A stretch of 33,045 nt of DNA from Flavobacteriales bacterium CG_4_10_14_0_2_um_filter_35_18 (GCA_002793215.1 PFPU01000156.1:1-33045); one strand, 5' to 3'; shown: positions 17,456 through 24,941, counted from the first letter of the stretch. Notes: generated from the letters alone by a model not told the origin. Numbers and translations are program-made.

Positions 17456-18451
17456 TTAGTAATTATAGGCCCAAGTTAGGTAATTTGCACCCCAAGTAAA
17501 TCCGCCACCAAAGGCTGTAAAAATAATTTTATCTCCCTTTTTAAGTTGACTTTCGTAATCGTTTAACAATAACGGTAAAGTTGCAGAAGTAGTATTTCCG
17601 TATTTGTGAATGTTAATCATCACTTTGGCAGGATCTAAATTTAATCGGCTAGAAGTGGCGTCAATAATGCGTTTATTGGCTTGATGTGGTGCCAACCATT
17701 GAATGTCTTCTTTGGTTAAGTTATTTCTTTCGAGAATTTTTTCACAAACATCGGCCATATTAGAAACGGCAAACTTAAATACGGTTTTTCCGTCTTGATT
17801 GACATAATGTTGTTTATTGGTAATGGTTTCTAAAGACGCGGGTAATAATGAGCCACCAGCCTCAACTTTTAAAAATTCCCTACCATTACCATCGCTTCTT
17901 AAATATTGATCTTGCATGCCAAAACCTTCGGTATTTGGTTCAAAAAGTACAGCACCTGCGCCATCACCAAAAATAATACAGGTTGCTCTATCGGTATAAT
18001 CAATCATAGAGGAACATTTATCAGCCCCAATAAGTAAAACTTTTTTATACCTACCTGATTCTATATAGCTTGCGGCGGTAGTCATTGCAAATAAAAAACT
18101 AGAACAAGCCGCTATTAAATCAAATGAAAAAGCTTCTGTGGCACCTATTTTGGTTGCTACAAAAGCTGAGGTAGAGGCGGCTTGCATATCGGGTGTGGCA
18201 GTGGCTACGATAACAAGGTCAATTTGTTTTGGGTCTATTTGCTTTTTACTTAACAAATCTTCGGCGGCTTTAATGGCCATATAGGAAGTCCCTTTATTTT
18301 TACCTTTTAAAATTCTTCTTTCCTTAATACCTGTGCGACTTGTAATCCACTCATCATTGGTATCTACCATGGTTTCTAACATGGCGTTAGTTAAAACAAA
18401 TTCTGGAACAAACTTACCAACTGCAGTTATGGCTGCTGAAATTTTTGTCAT
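17456..18451 (-). CDS. fabH: 3-oxoacyl-ACP synthase III
   Basis: Starts fatty-acid synthesis by condensing an acyl-CoA primer with malonyl-ACP. The catalytic triad is visible: Cys in DLIAACSSFLFAM near 113, His in LAPHQANKRII near 250, and Asn in HKYGNTTSATLPL near 280. The C-terminal GGGFTWGANYL is a family signature. The length of 331 residues is normal. It heads the accB-accC operon, so initiation enzyme and carboxylase subunits are made together. It is separated from rpmF by 170 nt containing the rpmF terminator, so it needs its own promoter; a near-match TTACTTTG occurs about 45 nt upstream. Confidence 0.96.
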   Translation of the reverse strand: MTKISAAITAVGKFVPEFVLTNAMLETMVDTNDEWITSRTGIKERRILKGKNKGTSYMAIKAAEDLLSKKQIDPKQIDLVIVATATPDMQAASTSAFVATKIGATEAFSFDLIAACSSFLFAMTTAASYIESGRYKKVLLIGADKCSSMIDYTDRATCIIFGDGAGAVLFEPNTEGFGMQDQYLRSDGNGREFLKVEAGGSLLPASLETITNKQHYVNQDGKTVFKFAVSNMADVCEKILERNNLTKEDIQWLAPHQANKRIIDATSSRLNLDPAKVMINIHKYGNTTSATLPLLLNDYESQLKKGDKIIFTAFGGGFTWGANYLTWAYNY

Positions 18452-18576
18452 AAATTACGATTTTAAAGGCTTTATTGCTTTTCCTATTTAAAAAAGATTA
18501 AAGGTCAAAGTAATAAAATATATTTTTGTTTTTGTTAAAAATCTTTATTTTTTTGCAAGAAAAGAGTAAAAACAAT

Positions 18577-18600
18577 AAAAAAACCCTCAAAATGAGGGCT
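18577..18600 (-). terminator. Terminator of the DUF177-rpmF unit
   Basis: On the minus strand, GCCCTCA-TTT-TGAGGGT followed by seven T, 21 nt past the rpmF stop. A clear GC-rich stem of six to seven pairs. Confidence 0.88.
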
Positions 18601-18620
18601 TATTGTACCTATTACAAAAA

Positions 18621-18815
18621 TTAAGCTTTAGCGCCTTCTGATTCCATAACTACTTGACCGCGGTAAAATAATTTACCTTCATGCCAATGTGCTCTGTGAT
18701 ATAAATGCGCTTCACCTGTTGTAGGATCAGTAGCAATTTGTTGCATACTTGCTTTATAATGTGTTCTTCTTTTATCTCTTCTTGTTTTCGAGGTTTTTCT
18801 CTTAGGATGTGCCAT
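18621..18815 (-). CDS. rpmF: 50S ribosomal protein L32
   Basis: Small basic protein of the large ribosomal subunit. The N-terminus [21 protein letters not shown] is the L32 signature, followed by [19 protein letters not shown]. The 64 residues fit the family. The Cys ribbon seen in some L32 proteins is absent, so this is the zinc-free (C-minus) form. It follows the DUF177 gene after 7 nt; this pair is conserved across bacteria. A terminator follows, so the unit ends here rather than continuing into fabH. Confidence 0.96.
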   Translation of the reverse strand: MAHPKRKTSKTRRDKRRTHYKASMQQIATDPTTGEAHLYHRAHWHEGKLFYRGQVVMESEGAKA

Positions 18816-18822
18816 TTTATTT

Positions 18823-19362
18823 TTATTTTTCTGTTCTTAATGATTTTAATTTAGCCCATCTCGGGTCTATTTCTTCTGGTTCTAAACTGATTTTATGTTT
18901 AGGTTGCAGTTCTTTTAGTTTTTCTAGTATGTCTGATTTTAAAGTGCCATCAGCAATGCCGGGATGAACATGCTTTGCGGGCATTGCCAATACCAACATT
19001 TCGTAAATATATTGCGAAACGTCTAATTGGCTTGCTTGATGTGGCAATATTAAAACTGCATCATTATCGTTGTTATAGTCATTGCCAAACTTTACAATTA
19101 GCTTTAATTCAGCTTCAATAGCTTGATTAAAAGGCTCATTGGTAAGGTCGCAAGCAACTTCAAAAAAACCCTTGGCAACAAAGGTTAAATCAAATAATGT
19201 CGATGCTTTTTCAAAATCTAATACCACATTTATAGCGGCATTTAAAAAATCATCATAGTTAAAAACTTCAAAGAACTTATTGTCAATATGATACTCAAAT
19301 TGGTGTTTTCCGAGCTTTAATCCTTCAAATGAAATGACATACTCATTTTTCAATCCTTTCAT
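18823..19362 (-). CDS. DUF177 (YceD) family protein
   Basis: YceD-family protein, linked in other bacteria to 23S rRNA metabolism and nearly always encoded just before rpmF. The protein is acidic with no transmembrane segment; the typical DUF177 core is visible as [33 protein letters not shown] near 60-95, then an acidic segment and a conserved end ([12 protein letters not shown]). The usual pair of Cys (CxRCL) is reduced to a single Cys (ACDLTNEP). The track begins at a GTG two codons upstream; ATG at 19362 ([12 protein letters not shown]) is preferred, giving 179 residues. A TATCTTTG box lies about 20 nt before the start. Confidence 0.88.
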   Translation of the reverse strand: MKGLKNEYVISFEGLKLGKHQFEYHIDNKFFEVFNYDDFLNAAINVVLDFEKASTLFDLTFVAKGFFEVACDLTNEPFNQAIEAELKLIVKFGNDYNNDNDAVLILPHQASQLDVSQYIYEMLVLAMPAKHVHPGIADGTLKSDILEKLKELQPKHKISLEPEEIDPRWAKLKSLRTEK

Positions 19363-19382
19363 AAACACTTATTTTGAGCCTG

Positions 19383-19390
19383 CAAAGATA
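19383..19390 (-). promoter_or_regulatory. Putative -7 element of DUF177-rpmF (TATCTTTG)
   Basis: Exact TAnnTTTG on the minus strand, predicted start about nt 19379, leader about 17 nt before the ATG at 19362. No -33 TTG is seen at usual spacing. Confidence 0.55.
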
Positions 19391-19446
19391 AAAAAACTTA
19401 TAATATTTTTAATCTTAAAATGAAAAAATAAAAAACACCTTGGTTA

Positions 19447-20487
19447 TTAAGCTTTTAGCCGATTTTCATTTAAATTGCAGTAGGTTTCTCTGTTTCTAAA
19501 GATATCAATGGCGCTATAAACCGCCGATTTAAACGACTGAAAGTCGGCGGTGCCTTTACCTGCAATATCAAAAGCGGTTCCGTGATCGGGCGAGGTTCTA
19601 ATTTTAGATAAGCCTGCCGTAAAATTAACACCGTTTCCAAAACTAAGCGCTTTAAATGGCGCTAAACCTTGGTCGTGATACATGGCTAAAATGGCGTCGA
19701 AACCCAAATAGGTTTTATTTCCAAAAAAACCATCGGCAGCATAAGGACCAAATGCTAAAACACCCGATTCTTGTATTTTATTAAGGGTTGGAATGATGAT
19801 TTCAGTTTCTTCATTGCCAATAACACCATTATCACCACTATGTGGATTGAGTGCTAAAACGGCAATTCTGGGTTTTTGGATGTTAAAATCTTGCTTTAAG
19901 CTTTCATTGAGTATTGCAATTTTTTCTTCGATAAGTGCCGGAGTAATTTTTTCGGCAACTTGGCTCAACGGGATGTGCGTTGTTGCTAAACCCATTCTTA
20001 AATTTCCATCCATTAGAATCATTAAATTTTTTCCACCTAAAACCGATTCTAAATATTCGGTATGTCCATTAAAATGAAACACATCCGATTGAATGGTTTG
20101 TTTGTTGATTGGCGCGGTTACTAAAACATCAATAGCATTATTTTTCAAGGCTTCGGTAGCGGCGTTAAGCGATAGATAGGCATATTTCCCGGCAATTGTA
20201 GTGGCTTGTCCAAAATTGATATCAACCGATTCTTGCCAAACATTTAACAGATTTATTTTATTGTGAATGAGGCTATTAATATTTGAAATCCCTACAATTG
20301 GGGTTTGCAGATTTAAAGCATTTTTATGAAAAGAAATTGTTTTTGTGGAGCCAAAAATTATAGGCGTGCAAAAATCTAACATGCGCACATCATCAAAAGT
20401 TTTTAAAATAACTTCAAGTCCTATTCCGTTAAGGTCTCCTATCGAAATTCCCAACCTAATTTTGTCATCTTTTTTCATCTTCAACAT
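19447..20487 (-). CDS. pdxA: 4-hydroxythreonine-4-phosphate dehydrogenase
   Basis: NAD-dependent oxidation of 4-phosphohydroxy-threonine in the deoxyxylulose-5-phosphate-dependent route to pyridoxal phosphate. Motifs seen are RLGISIGDLNGIGLEVI at the N-terminus, then the metal-binding His residues in FNGHTEYLE, LATTHIPLS and MYHDQGLAPFKAL, and VNFTAGLSKIRTSPDHGTAFDIAG near the C-terminus. The length is 346 residues with the first ATG; a second ATG three codons on is also possible. It is divergent to ribE with only 51 nt between start codons, so pyridoxine and riboflavin genes share a promoter region. DUF177-rpmF follows in the same direction from its own -7 box. Confidence 0.95.
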   Translation of the reverse strand: MLKMKKDDKIRLGISIGDLNGIGLEVILKTFDDVRMLDFCTPIIFGSTKTISFHKNALNLQTPIVGISNINSLIHNKINLLNVWQESVDINFGQATTIAGKYAYLSLNAATEALKNNAIDVLVTAPINKQTIQSDVFHFNGHTEYLESVLGGKNLMILMDGNLRMGLATTHIPLSQVAEKITPALIEEKIAILNESLKQDFNIQKPRIAVLALNPHSGDNGVIGNEETEIIIPTLNKIQESGVLAFGPYAADGFFGNKTYLGFDAILAMYHDQGLAPFKALSFGNGVNFTAGLSKIRTSPDHGTAFDIAGKGTADFQSFKSAVYSAIDIFRNRETYCNLNENRLKA

Positions 20488-20498
20488 TTAATATTTAG

Positions 20499-20506
20499 TA
20501 ACTTTG
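20499..20506 (+). promoter_or_regulatory. Putative -7 element of ribE (TAACTTTG)
   Basis: Exact TAnnTTTG on the plus strand; predicted start about nt 20510, leader about 29 nt before the ribE ATG. It overlaps the upstream end of the facing pdxA promoter. Confidence 0.5.
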
Positions 20507-20512
20507 AACCAG

Positions 20513-20520
20513 CAAAAGTA
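20513..20520 (-). promoter_or_regulatory. Putative -7 element of pdxA (TACTTTTG)
   Basis: Exact TAnnTTTG on the minus strand; predicted start about nt 20509, leader about 22 nt before the pdxA ATG at 20487. It faces the ribE box. Confidence 0.5.
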
Positions 20521-20538
20521 ATCAATAAAATCAACAAT

Positions 20539-21126
20539 ATGTTTACGGGAATCATAGAAAGCCTCGGGCAAGTTTCGGCTTTAAAAAAAGATAAAGACAA
20601 CCTCAATATCACTATAAAAACACCCTTGGCAAAACAGCTTAAAGTAGATCAAAGTTTGGCTCATAATGGCGTTTGCCTAACGGTTGTTGAATTAGTTGAC
20701 GAAGCTAATTATCGCGTTACCGCCATTAAAGAAACTCTAGAAAAAAGCAATTTTAAAACCATTGCAGTAGGAGATTTTATCAATCTTGAACGCGCCATGA
20801 TTTTGGGAGCGCGCCTAGATGGTCACATTGTTCAGGGTCATGTAGATCAAACCGCTTGGTGTATTAATGTAGCAGATGCTAATGGCAGTTTTGTATTTAC
20901 ATTTGAATACGATGCTTCAATCAATAATATTACTATAGAAAAGGGTTCTATAACTGTTAATGGTGTGAGTTTGACGGTAGTAGATTCTAAAAAAAATAGT
21001 TTTAGTGTTGCGATTATTCCCTATACTTTGCAACACACAAATTTTAAATCAATTTGCAAAGGGAGTGTTGTAAATTTAGAGTTTGATGTTATTGGAAAAT
21101 ACGTCGCTAAGTTGCTGAAAGGATAA
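20539..21126 (+). CDS. ribE: Riboflavin synthase (alpha chain)
   Basis: Last step of vitamin B2 synthesis: dismutation of two 6,7-dimethyl-8-ribityllumazine molecules to riboflavin. It has two tandem lumazine-binding domains: the first begins MFTGIIESLGQV with NGVCLTVVEL and ends INLERAM; the second begins LDGHIVQGHVDQTA with NGVSLTVVDS and YTLQHTNF. The length of 195 residues is typical. It is monocistronic by context: a divergent pdxA upstream, and a convergent small gene one base after its stop. No FMN riboswitch is visible in the short leader. Confidence 0.95.
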   Translation: MFTGIIESLGQVSALKKDKDNLNITIKTPLAKQLKVDQSLAHNGVCLTVVELVDEANYRVTAIKETLEKSNFKTIAVGDFINLERAMILGARLDGHIVQGHVDQTAWCINVADANGSFVFTFEYDASINNITIEKGSITVNGVSLTVVDSKKNSFSVAIIPYTLQHTNFKSICKGSVVNLEFDVIGKYVAKLLKG

Positions 21127-21127
21127 G

Positions 21128-21331
21128 CTATTTTTTTATTTTTTTTGCGCCGTAATAAGCACCAGCAATTGCGAGTATAAAAAGGCCTCCATCTATAGGA
21201 AAACCAGGTGGTGGTGGTGGTGGTGGTGGTGGAATAAATTGACCAAATGCTGCCGATGCAAAAAGCATTATAAATACTGCAGATAACAGTTTATATGGTT
21301 GTTTCAATTTTTTATTATTAGGGGCTTTCAT
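21128..21331 (-). CDS. Small secreted Pro-rich protein with PID-CTERM-like sorting tail
   Basis: A 67-residue protein from the ATG at 21331; the track's start is an upstream TTG. The N-terminus is Lys-rich, then a hydrophobic signal segment (LLSAVFIMLFASAAFGQ) with a plausible cleavage after Ala/Gly, then about nine Pro in a row, then GFPIDGGLFILAIAGAYYGAKKIKK. That tail has a short conserved motif (PIDGG), a membrane helix and a basic end, the layout of C-terminal sorting signals; I recall it as the flavobacterial PID-CTERM type. Almost nothing remains as mature protein. The Pro run comes from eight GGT repeats on the plus strand. Function unknown. Confidence 0.75.
   Translation of the reverse strand: MKAPNNKKLKQPYKLLSAVFIMLFASAAFGQFIPPPPPPPPPGFPIDGGLFILAIAGAYYGAKKIKK
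21207..21232. repeat. (GGT)8 microsatellite inside the Pro-rich gene
   Basis: Twenty-six bases of uninterrupted GGT repeat (ACC on the coding strand), encoding the polyproline run. Changes in repeat number keep the reading frame and would only alter Pro length. Confidence 0.9.
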
Positions 21332-21373
21332 AAAGCTTAATGGCAGCAAAATTACTATTATTTAAGCGATAAC

Positions 21374-21381
21374 CAAAGATA
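21374..21381 (-). promoter_or_regulatory. Putative -7 element of the PID-CTERM-like gene (TATCTTTG)
   Basis: Exact TAnnTTTG on the minus strand; predicted start about nt 21370, leader about 39 nt. The remaining roughly 200 nt to the tRNA gene is AT-rich and holds nothing else I can recognise. Confidence 0.5.
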
Positions 21382-21578
21382 TAAAATTAATTTAACTTAA
21401 TTATTTTAAATATAGAATTATCCTATTGTAGAAACAACTCTATTCGATAAAACCCTAAAATTTTGCTGAAAATATTTTGCCAAAAAACGCTTGTCTAATT
21501 GACATTTAAGATTAACCATACCTATTTAGATTATTTTGAACTTCAAAACGAGTCGTTAAAACTTTTGAGGTAAAATTG

Positions 21579-21652
21579 TGGACCCACTTGGGCTCGAACC
21601 AAGGACCACCTGATTATGAGTCAGGTGCTCTAACCAACTGAGCTATGGGTCC
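21579..21652 (-). tRNA. tRNA with anticodon CAT (tRNA-Ile2 or elongator tRNA-Met)
   Basis: A 74-nt class I tRNA on the minus strand. The acceptor GGACCCA/TGGGTCC has seven perfect pairs and discriminator A; the D-arm is GCTCAGTTGGTTAGAGC; anticodon stem CCTGA/TCAGG encloses loop CTCATAA with anticodon CAT; the T-arm is CTTGG TTCGAGC CCAAG. CCA is not encoded. It is not an initiator, because the acceptor closes with G1-C72. The C4-G69 and C5-G68 pairs and the overall shape favour tRNA-Ile with lysidine at position 34 (a TilS substrate) over tRNA-Met, but sequence alone does not settle it. Confidence 0.93.
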
Positions 21653-21664
21653 CAATTGAGGCTG

Positions 21665-21695
21665 CAATATTAAGACTTTATTATTTGTTTTGCAA
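21665..21695 (-). promoter_or_regulatory. Putative promoter of the tRNA(CAT) gene
   Basis: Minus strand TTG, 20-nt spacer, TAATATTG (one base off TAnnTTTG); predicted start about nt 21661, 9 nt before the mature 5' end. Confidence 0.45.
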
Positions 21696-21719
21696 TAATT
21701 TTATAAAAAGCTTTTTTGA

Positions 21720-22076
21720 TTAACCGTTTTTAAATTGTTGCTTTAAAACAACTTTTTGCATGAGTCGTTCAAGCACCAATTCAGTGAGTTTTAATACTAA
21801 TTTGCTGAGTTCAGTTTCACTAATGTCATTAATTTTTTTCTCCGAAACATCCAAGGTATACATAAATTGATTAAACGTTTGGTAATTATTTTTTACCAAA
21901 TTTTCAATGGCAACTTGTAGCTGATTAACTAGATCAAGGGGTGCTATTTTTGAGTCAAATTTGAGATTTATTCCGCCAAGCAATAGGTCTTTATTGAGTT
22001 GCACAATGAGATGCTGATATAGGTTTGCAGATAAACTTTTTGAAAACAGTTTAATTTCTGTGTTTTGAGTTTTCAC
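21720..22076 (-). CDS. Hypothetical protein, GTG start, downstream of prenyl synthase
   Basis: A 118-residue soluble protein that I do not recognise. It is rich in Leu, Lys and Gln and predicted to be mostly helical, with a short possible beta region (LLLGGINLKFDSKIAP) near 31-46 and a Leu-rich C-terminal helix (LSKLVLKLTELVLERLMQKVVLKQQF). There is no signal peptide, membrane helix, Cys or metal motif. The start is a GTG 4 nt after the stop of the prenyl synthase gene, so the two are probably translationally coupled. No in-frame ATG is near. The coding potential is supported by a continuous frame in a gene-dense region and normal composition. Confidence 0.7.
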   Translation of the reverse strand: MKTQNTEIKLFSKSLSANLYQHLIVQLNKDLLLGGINLKFDSKIAPLDLVNQLQVAIENLVKNNYQTFNQFMYTLDVSEKKINDISETELSKLVLKLTELVLERLMQKVVLKQQFKNG

Positions 22077-22080
22077 TTTT

Positions 22081-23046
22081 TTATAGTGTTCGTTGCATTA
22101 AATGTTTTGAAAAATCTCTTAAAAGCTCTTTTTTAGCGTCGGCAACGGTAAGCTTGTTGACGTATTTTAAAGCAATCGTTGTAAAATAATCCATTTTGAG
22201 TTTCACTACTTTTGAAAGCTCATATTTGTTATAAAGCGCCACAACTTGAGCTACTTTTGTTGGATGGTTTTGCTTTTGGCTAAAAAGATTTAACAGGATT
22301 TTTTTATCAGATTCACTTGCTAATTCAAGACATTTTAAATATAAAAAAGTCTTTTTATTTTCAATGATATCACCTGCTTTTTGCTTGCCAAAATTGGTCT
22401 CCGAAAAAACATCCAAATAATCATCTTGAAGTTGAAAAGCAATGCCAAGATTCAATCCAAAATTGTAAATATTTTGCGCATCTGTTTCATTGGCTTTTGC
22501 AATAATTGCCCCCATTTTTAAGGCTGCTGCAATTAAAACAGAGGTTTTATAGCTTATCATTTTAAGATAATCTGAAAGACTTACCTCAGTTTGGGTTTCA
22601 AAATCCATATCTAATTGCTGTCCTTCACAAAGCGCTAAAGCCGTTTGATTAAACAGGTTTAAAAGCGATTTATGAGTGCGCAAATTATAGGCATCAAACA
22701 TTTTATAAGCCAAAATCATCAAGGCATCACCCGATAAAATGCCAGTTTCTAAATTCCATTTGTTATGAACCGTTTGGCAACCTCTTCTCAATGGGGCTTT
22801 ATCCATAATATCATCGTGAATTAAGGTGAAATTATGAAACATTTCTATTGCAACAGCGGCATCTAGGGCTTTTTTAGGATTGCCACCAAATAAATCACAA
22901 CTCATTAAAACAAGAATAGGGCGTAGGCGTTTACCTCCTAAATTAAGAATGTAATCTATCGGTTCATATAAATTTTTAGGTTCCTTAACGGATGAATTTT
23001 TAGTTAAATGGTCTAAAAACAAGTGTTTATAATCGTCTAAATTCAC
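22081..23046 (-). CDS. Polyprenyl (FPP/GGPP-type) diphosphate synthase
   Basis: Class I trans-prenyltransferase extending isoprenoid diphosphates with IPP. The first Asp-rich motif is in FTLIHDDIMDKAPLRRG near 82-98 and the second in FQLQDDYLDVFSE near 205-217; LGGKRLRPILVLMS near 33-46 is the IPP-binding Lys-Arg region. The first motif is DDxxD without the two-residue insertion of typical bacterial FPP synthases, and Phe sits five residues before it, a position where an aromatic residue limits chain length, so a C15-C20 product is more likely than a long quinone tail. This is inferred. It begins with GTG; no upstream in-frame ATG is near. A near-consensus TACTTTTA lies about 20 nt upstream. 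Confidence 0.9.
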   Translation of the reverse strand: MNLDDYKHLFLDHLTKNSSVKEPKNLYEPIDYILNLGGKRLRPILVLMSCDLFGGNPKKALDAAVAIEMFHNFTLIHDDIMDKAPLRRGCQTVHNKWNLETGILSGDALMILAYKMFDAYNLRTHKSLLNLFNQTALALCEGQQLDMDFETQTEVSLSDYLKMISYKTSVLIAAALKMGAIIAKANETDAQNIYNFGLNLGIAFQLQDDYLDVFSETNFGKQKAGDIIENKKTFLYLKCLELASESDKKILLNLFSQKQNHPTKVAQVVALYNKYELSKVVKLKMDYFTTIALKYVNKLTVADAKKELLRDFSKHLMQRTL

Positions 23047-23062
23047 GGCGTATATTTTTATG

Positions 23063-23070
23063 TAAAAGTA
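23063..23070 (-). promoter_or_regulatory. Weak candidate -7 element of the prenyl synthase gene (TACTTTTA)
   Basis: Minus strand TACTTTTA, one base off TAnnTTTG; predicted leader about 13 nt before the GTG. Confidence 0.35.
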
Positions 23071-23087
23071 TTGTATTTTTTAAACAC

Positions 23088-24347
23088 CTAAACCTTAACC
23101 GTAATAATTTCGTTGAGGTTGGTGGTGTAGCGTGGCGACAATTGCTCTTGATTCATTTTCCATTGACGCCCCAAATCTTGACCGCCAAATTTTACCTTGT
23201 TCTGTCCAATGTGCTTATTCAGTTGATCTACAGTTTTCATCAAAGCCTCGTGTTTTGGATTTTCTTGCGTAAACAAGTTGTATTGTTTGATATTTGTAGG
23301 GGTGAGACCCATTACAATAACACCTGCCTTTTTATATTGGTAACCTTCCTTAAAAATTATTTTTAAACCAGCGGTGGCAATTTTCACCAAATCAATACTC
23401 GAATTGGTTGGGTAGGGGGTTTTTAGCACCATACTTTTGCTGTATTGTTGTAATTCTTTTCTGTGAAAATTGGTCTGCACAAAAACTAAAAGCATCTGGC
23501 AATGAGAGTTTTGCCGGCGTAATTTTTCGGCACAGCTAATTGCAAATGTTGACACGCGCTCATTAACACTTTCAAAAGTAGAATACATTTTTTCGAAAGA
23601 ACGCGTGGTGGCAATCGCTTTTTTAGGCTGAATGGGTTCTAAATCTAGCGTAGAAATACCTTCCAACTCCTTCTTTAAACGTAAACCCACCACGCTCATG
23701 TGCTGTTTTACCCAAGCGTCGGGAAGGTTTATAAAATCTAAGGCGGTATTGATATTGATGGTTTTTAAACGCTTGGCATGTTGCCTACCAATACCCCAAA
23801 CGTCTTCAATTTTAAGCCACTTCAAGGCTTTTAGGCGCTTGACCTCACTGTCTATAATATAAACGCCTTTGGTGGCTTCGGGAAATTTTTTTGCAATTTT
23901 ATTAGCCACTTTGGCTAAGGCTTTTGTCGGCGCAAAGCCAACACTTACCGGAATGCCCGTGCTTTTAACCACTTTAGCTTTTATCTGAAGTCCATAATTA
24001 TTTAGATTGACGTATTTAAACCCTTCGAGTTTAAGAAACGCTTCGTCAACAGAATAGATTTCAATTTTGGGTGTAAACTCCGATAAAATATGCATCACGC
24101 GCGTGCTCATATCGCCATAAAGCGCGTAGTTAGATGAAAATACGTGTATGTGATGTTGCTCAAAAAGCGCCTTAAATTTAAAGGCGGGCGCACCCATTGG
24201 GATGCCTAGTTTTTTGACTTCATTGCTGCGCGCAATCACACAACCATCATTGTTTGAGAGTATGGCAATGGGCTTTTCTCGCAAGTCGGGGCGGAATACG
24301 CGTTCACACGAAGCGTAAAAATTATTGCAATCTACCAGCGCAAACAT
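23088..24347 (-). CDS. umuC: Y-family DNA polymerase V catalytic subunit
   Basis: Error-prone translesion polymerase that copies past damaged bases. The N-terminal active site shows FALVDCNNFYASCERVF with Asp6 and the paired acidic residues in IYSVDEAFLKLEG near 101. The little-finger region and the C-terminal UmuC-type DUF4113 part (GLTPTNIKQYNLF...GGQDLGRQWKMNQEQLSPRYTT) distinguish it from DinB. The length is 419 residues (E. coli UmuC 422). It starts directly after the umuD stop (TAG-ATG), so translation is coupled. No other SOS gene is in the window. Confidence 0.95.
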   Translation of the reverse strand: MFALVDCNNFYASCERVFRPDLREKPIAILSNNDGCVIARSNEVKKLGIPMGAPAFKFKALFEQHHIHVFSSNYALYGDMSTRVMHILSEFTPKIEIYSVDEAFLKLEGFKYVNLNNYGLQIKAKVVKSTGIPVSVGFAPTKALAKVANKIAKKFPEATKGVYIIDSEVKRLKALKWLKIEDVWGIGRQHAKRLKTININTALDFINLPDAWVKQHMSVVGLRLKKELEGISTLDLEPIQPKKAIATTRSFEKMYSTFESVNERVSTFAISCAEKLRRQNSHCQMLLVFVQTNFHRKELQQYSKSMVLKTPYPTNSSIDLVKIATAGLKIIFKEGYQYKKAGVIVMGLTPTNIKQYNLFTQENPKHEALMKTVDQLNKHIGQNKVKFGGQDLGRQWKMNQEQLSPRYTTNLNEIITVKV

Positions 24348-24797
24348 CTAAACTAATTTTATAACAGTGGTAACCATACCCCAAATAACAAAATCGTTTT
24401 CGGCGGTAACTTTTATGGGTTTGTATTTTTCATTTTCGGCGATGAGCCAAATAAAATCCTGTTCAATTTTGATGCGTTTTACGGTAAACGCTCCGTCGAT
24501 AAAGCACACGGCAATTTTGCCATCTTTAGGCTCTAAGCTTTTGTCAATAATCAATAAATCGCCGTTGTTTAAACCGGCATTAATCATTGAATCGCCTTTA
24601 ACTCTGCCATAAAAGGTTGCCTCTTTGTTTTTGATAAACTCCTTATTTAAATCGATTGACAAATCTAAAAAATCGTCGGCAGGACTTGGAAAACCAGCAC
24701 TAATGCCTCCCTCAATAAAAGGCAAAGCCAATTCGGTAGCGGTTTCAGCCGAATAAATATCTAAATTATTAGCTTTGTGCAGATTAATAAGTCTCAT
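24348..24797 (-). CDS. umuD: UmuD, autoproteolytic subunit of DNA polymerase V
   Basis: LexA/UmuD-family serine protease that cleaves itself to the active form with help of RecA filaments. The cleavage pair Ala-Gly is in GGISAGFPSPADD near 33-34. The catalytic Ser is in GRVKGDSMINAGL and the Lys in GAFTVKRIKI. There is no N-terminal DNA-binding domain, so it is UmuD and not a LexA repressor. The length is 149 residues (E. coli 139). It is followed without a gap by umuC. Upstream is a TAACTTTG box; I cannot see a recognisable SOS operator. Confidence 0.93.
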   Translation of the reverse strand: MRLINLHKANNLDIYSAETATELALPFIEGGISAGFPSPADDFLDLSIDLNKEFIKNKEATFYGRVKGDSMINAGLNNGDLLIIDKSLEPKDGKIAVCFIDGAFTVKRIKIEQDFIWLIAENEKYKPIKVTAENDFVIWGMVTTVIKLV

Positions 24798-24816
24798 TTT
24801 TTGGAGTTTGTTCTAG

Positions 24817-24824
24817 CAAAGTTA
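24817..24824 (-). promoter_or_regulatory. Putative -7 element of umuDC (TAACTTTG)
   Basis: Exact TAnnTTTG on the minus strand, predicted start about nt 24813, leader about 16 nt. A TTG lies 16 nt further upstream, slightly short of normal spacing. The box overlaps the partly symmetric sequence CTAGCAAAGTTAGCTAA, which might bind a regulator. Confidence 0.5.
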
Positions 24825-24941
24825 GCTAAAATTAAAAAGCCAATCGAAAGCTTTTATCAAAATTTATATCCTTATAAAACGGACATAAATACAAATAAAA
24901 AGCATTTAGTAGATTATTTTTAATATTTTCGTAATACTTAA

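Noticed and set aside
20509-20538. FMN riboswitch before ribE
   Set aside because: The leader is only about 29 nt and has none of the conserved RFN-element sequences.
23632-23862. Plus-strand ORFs opposite umuC and umuD (23142-23366, 23632-23862, 24367-24612)
   Set aside because: Antisense shadows of well-defined polymerase V genes with no recognisable protein features.
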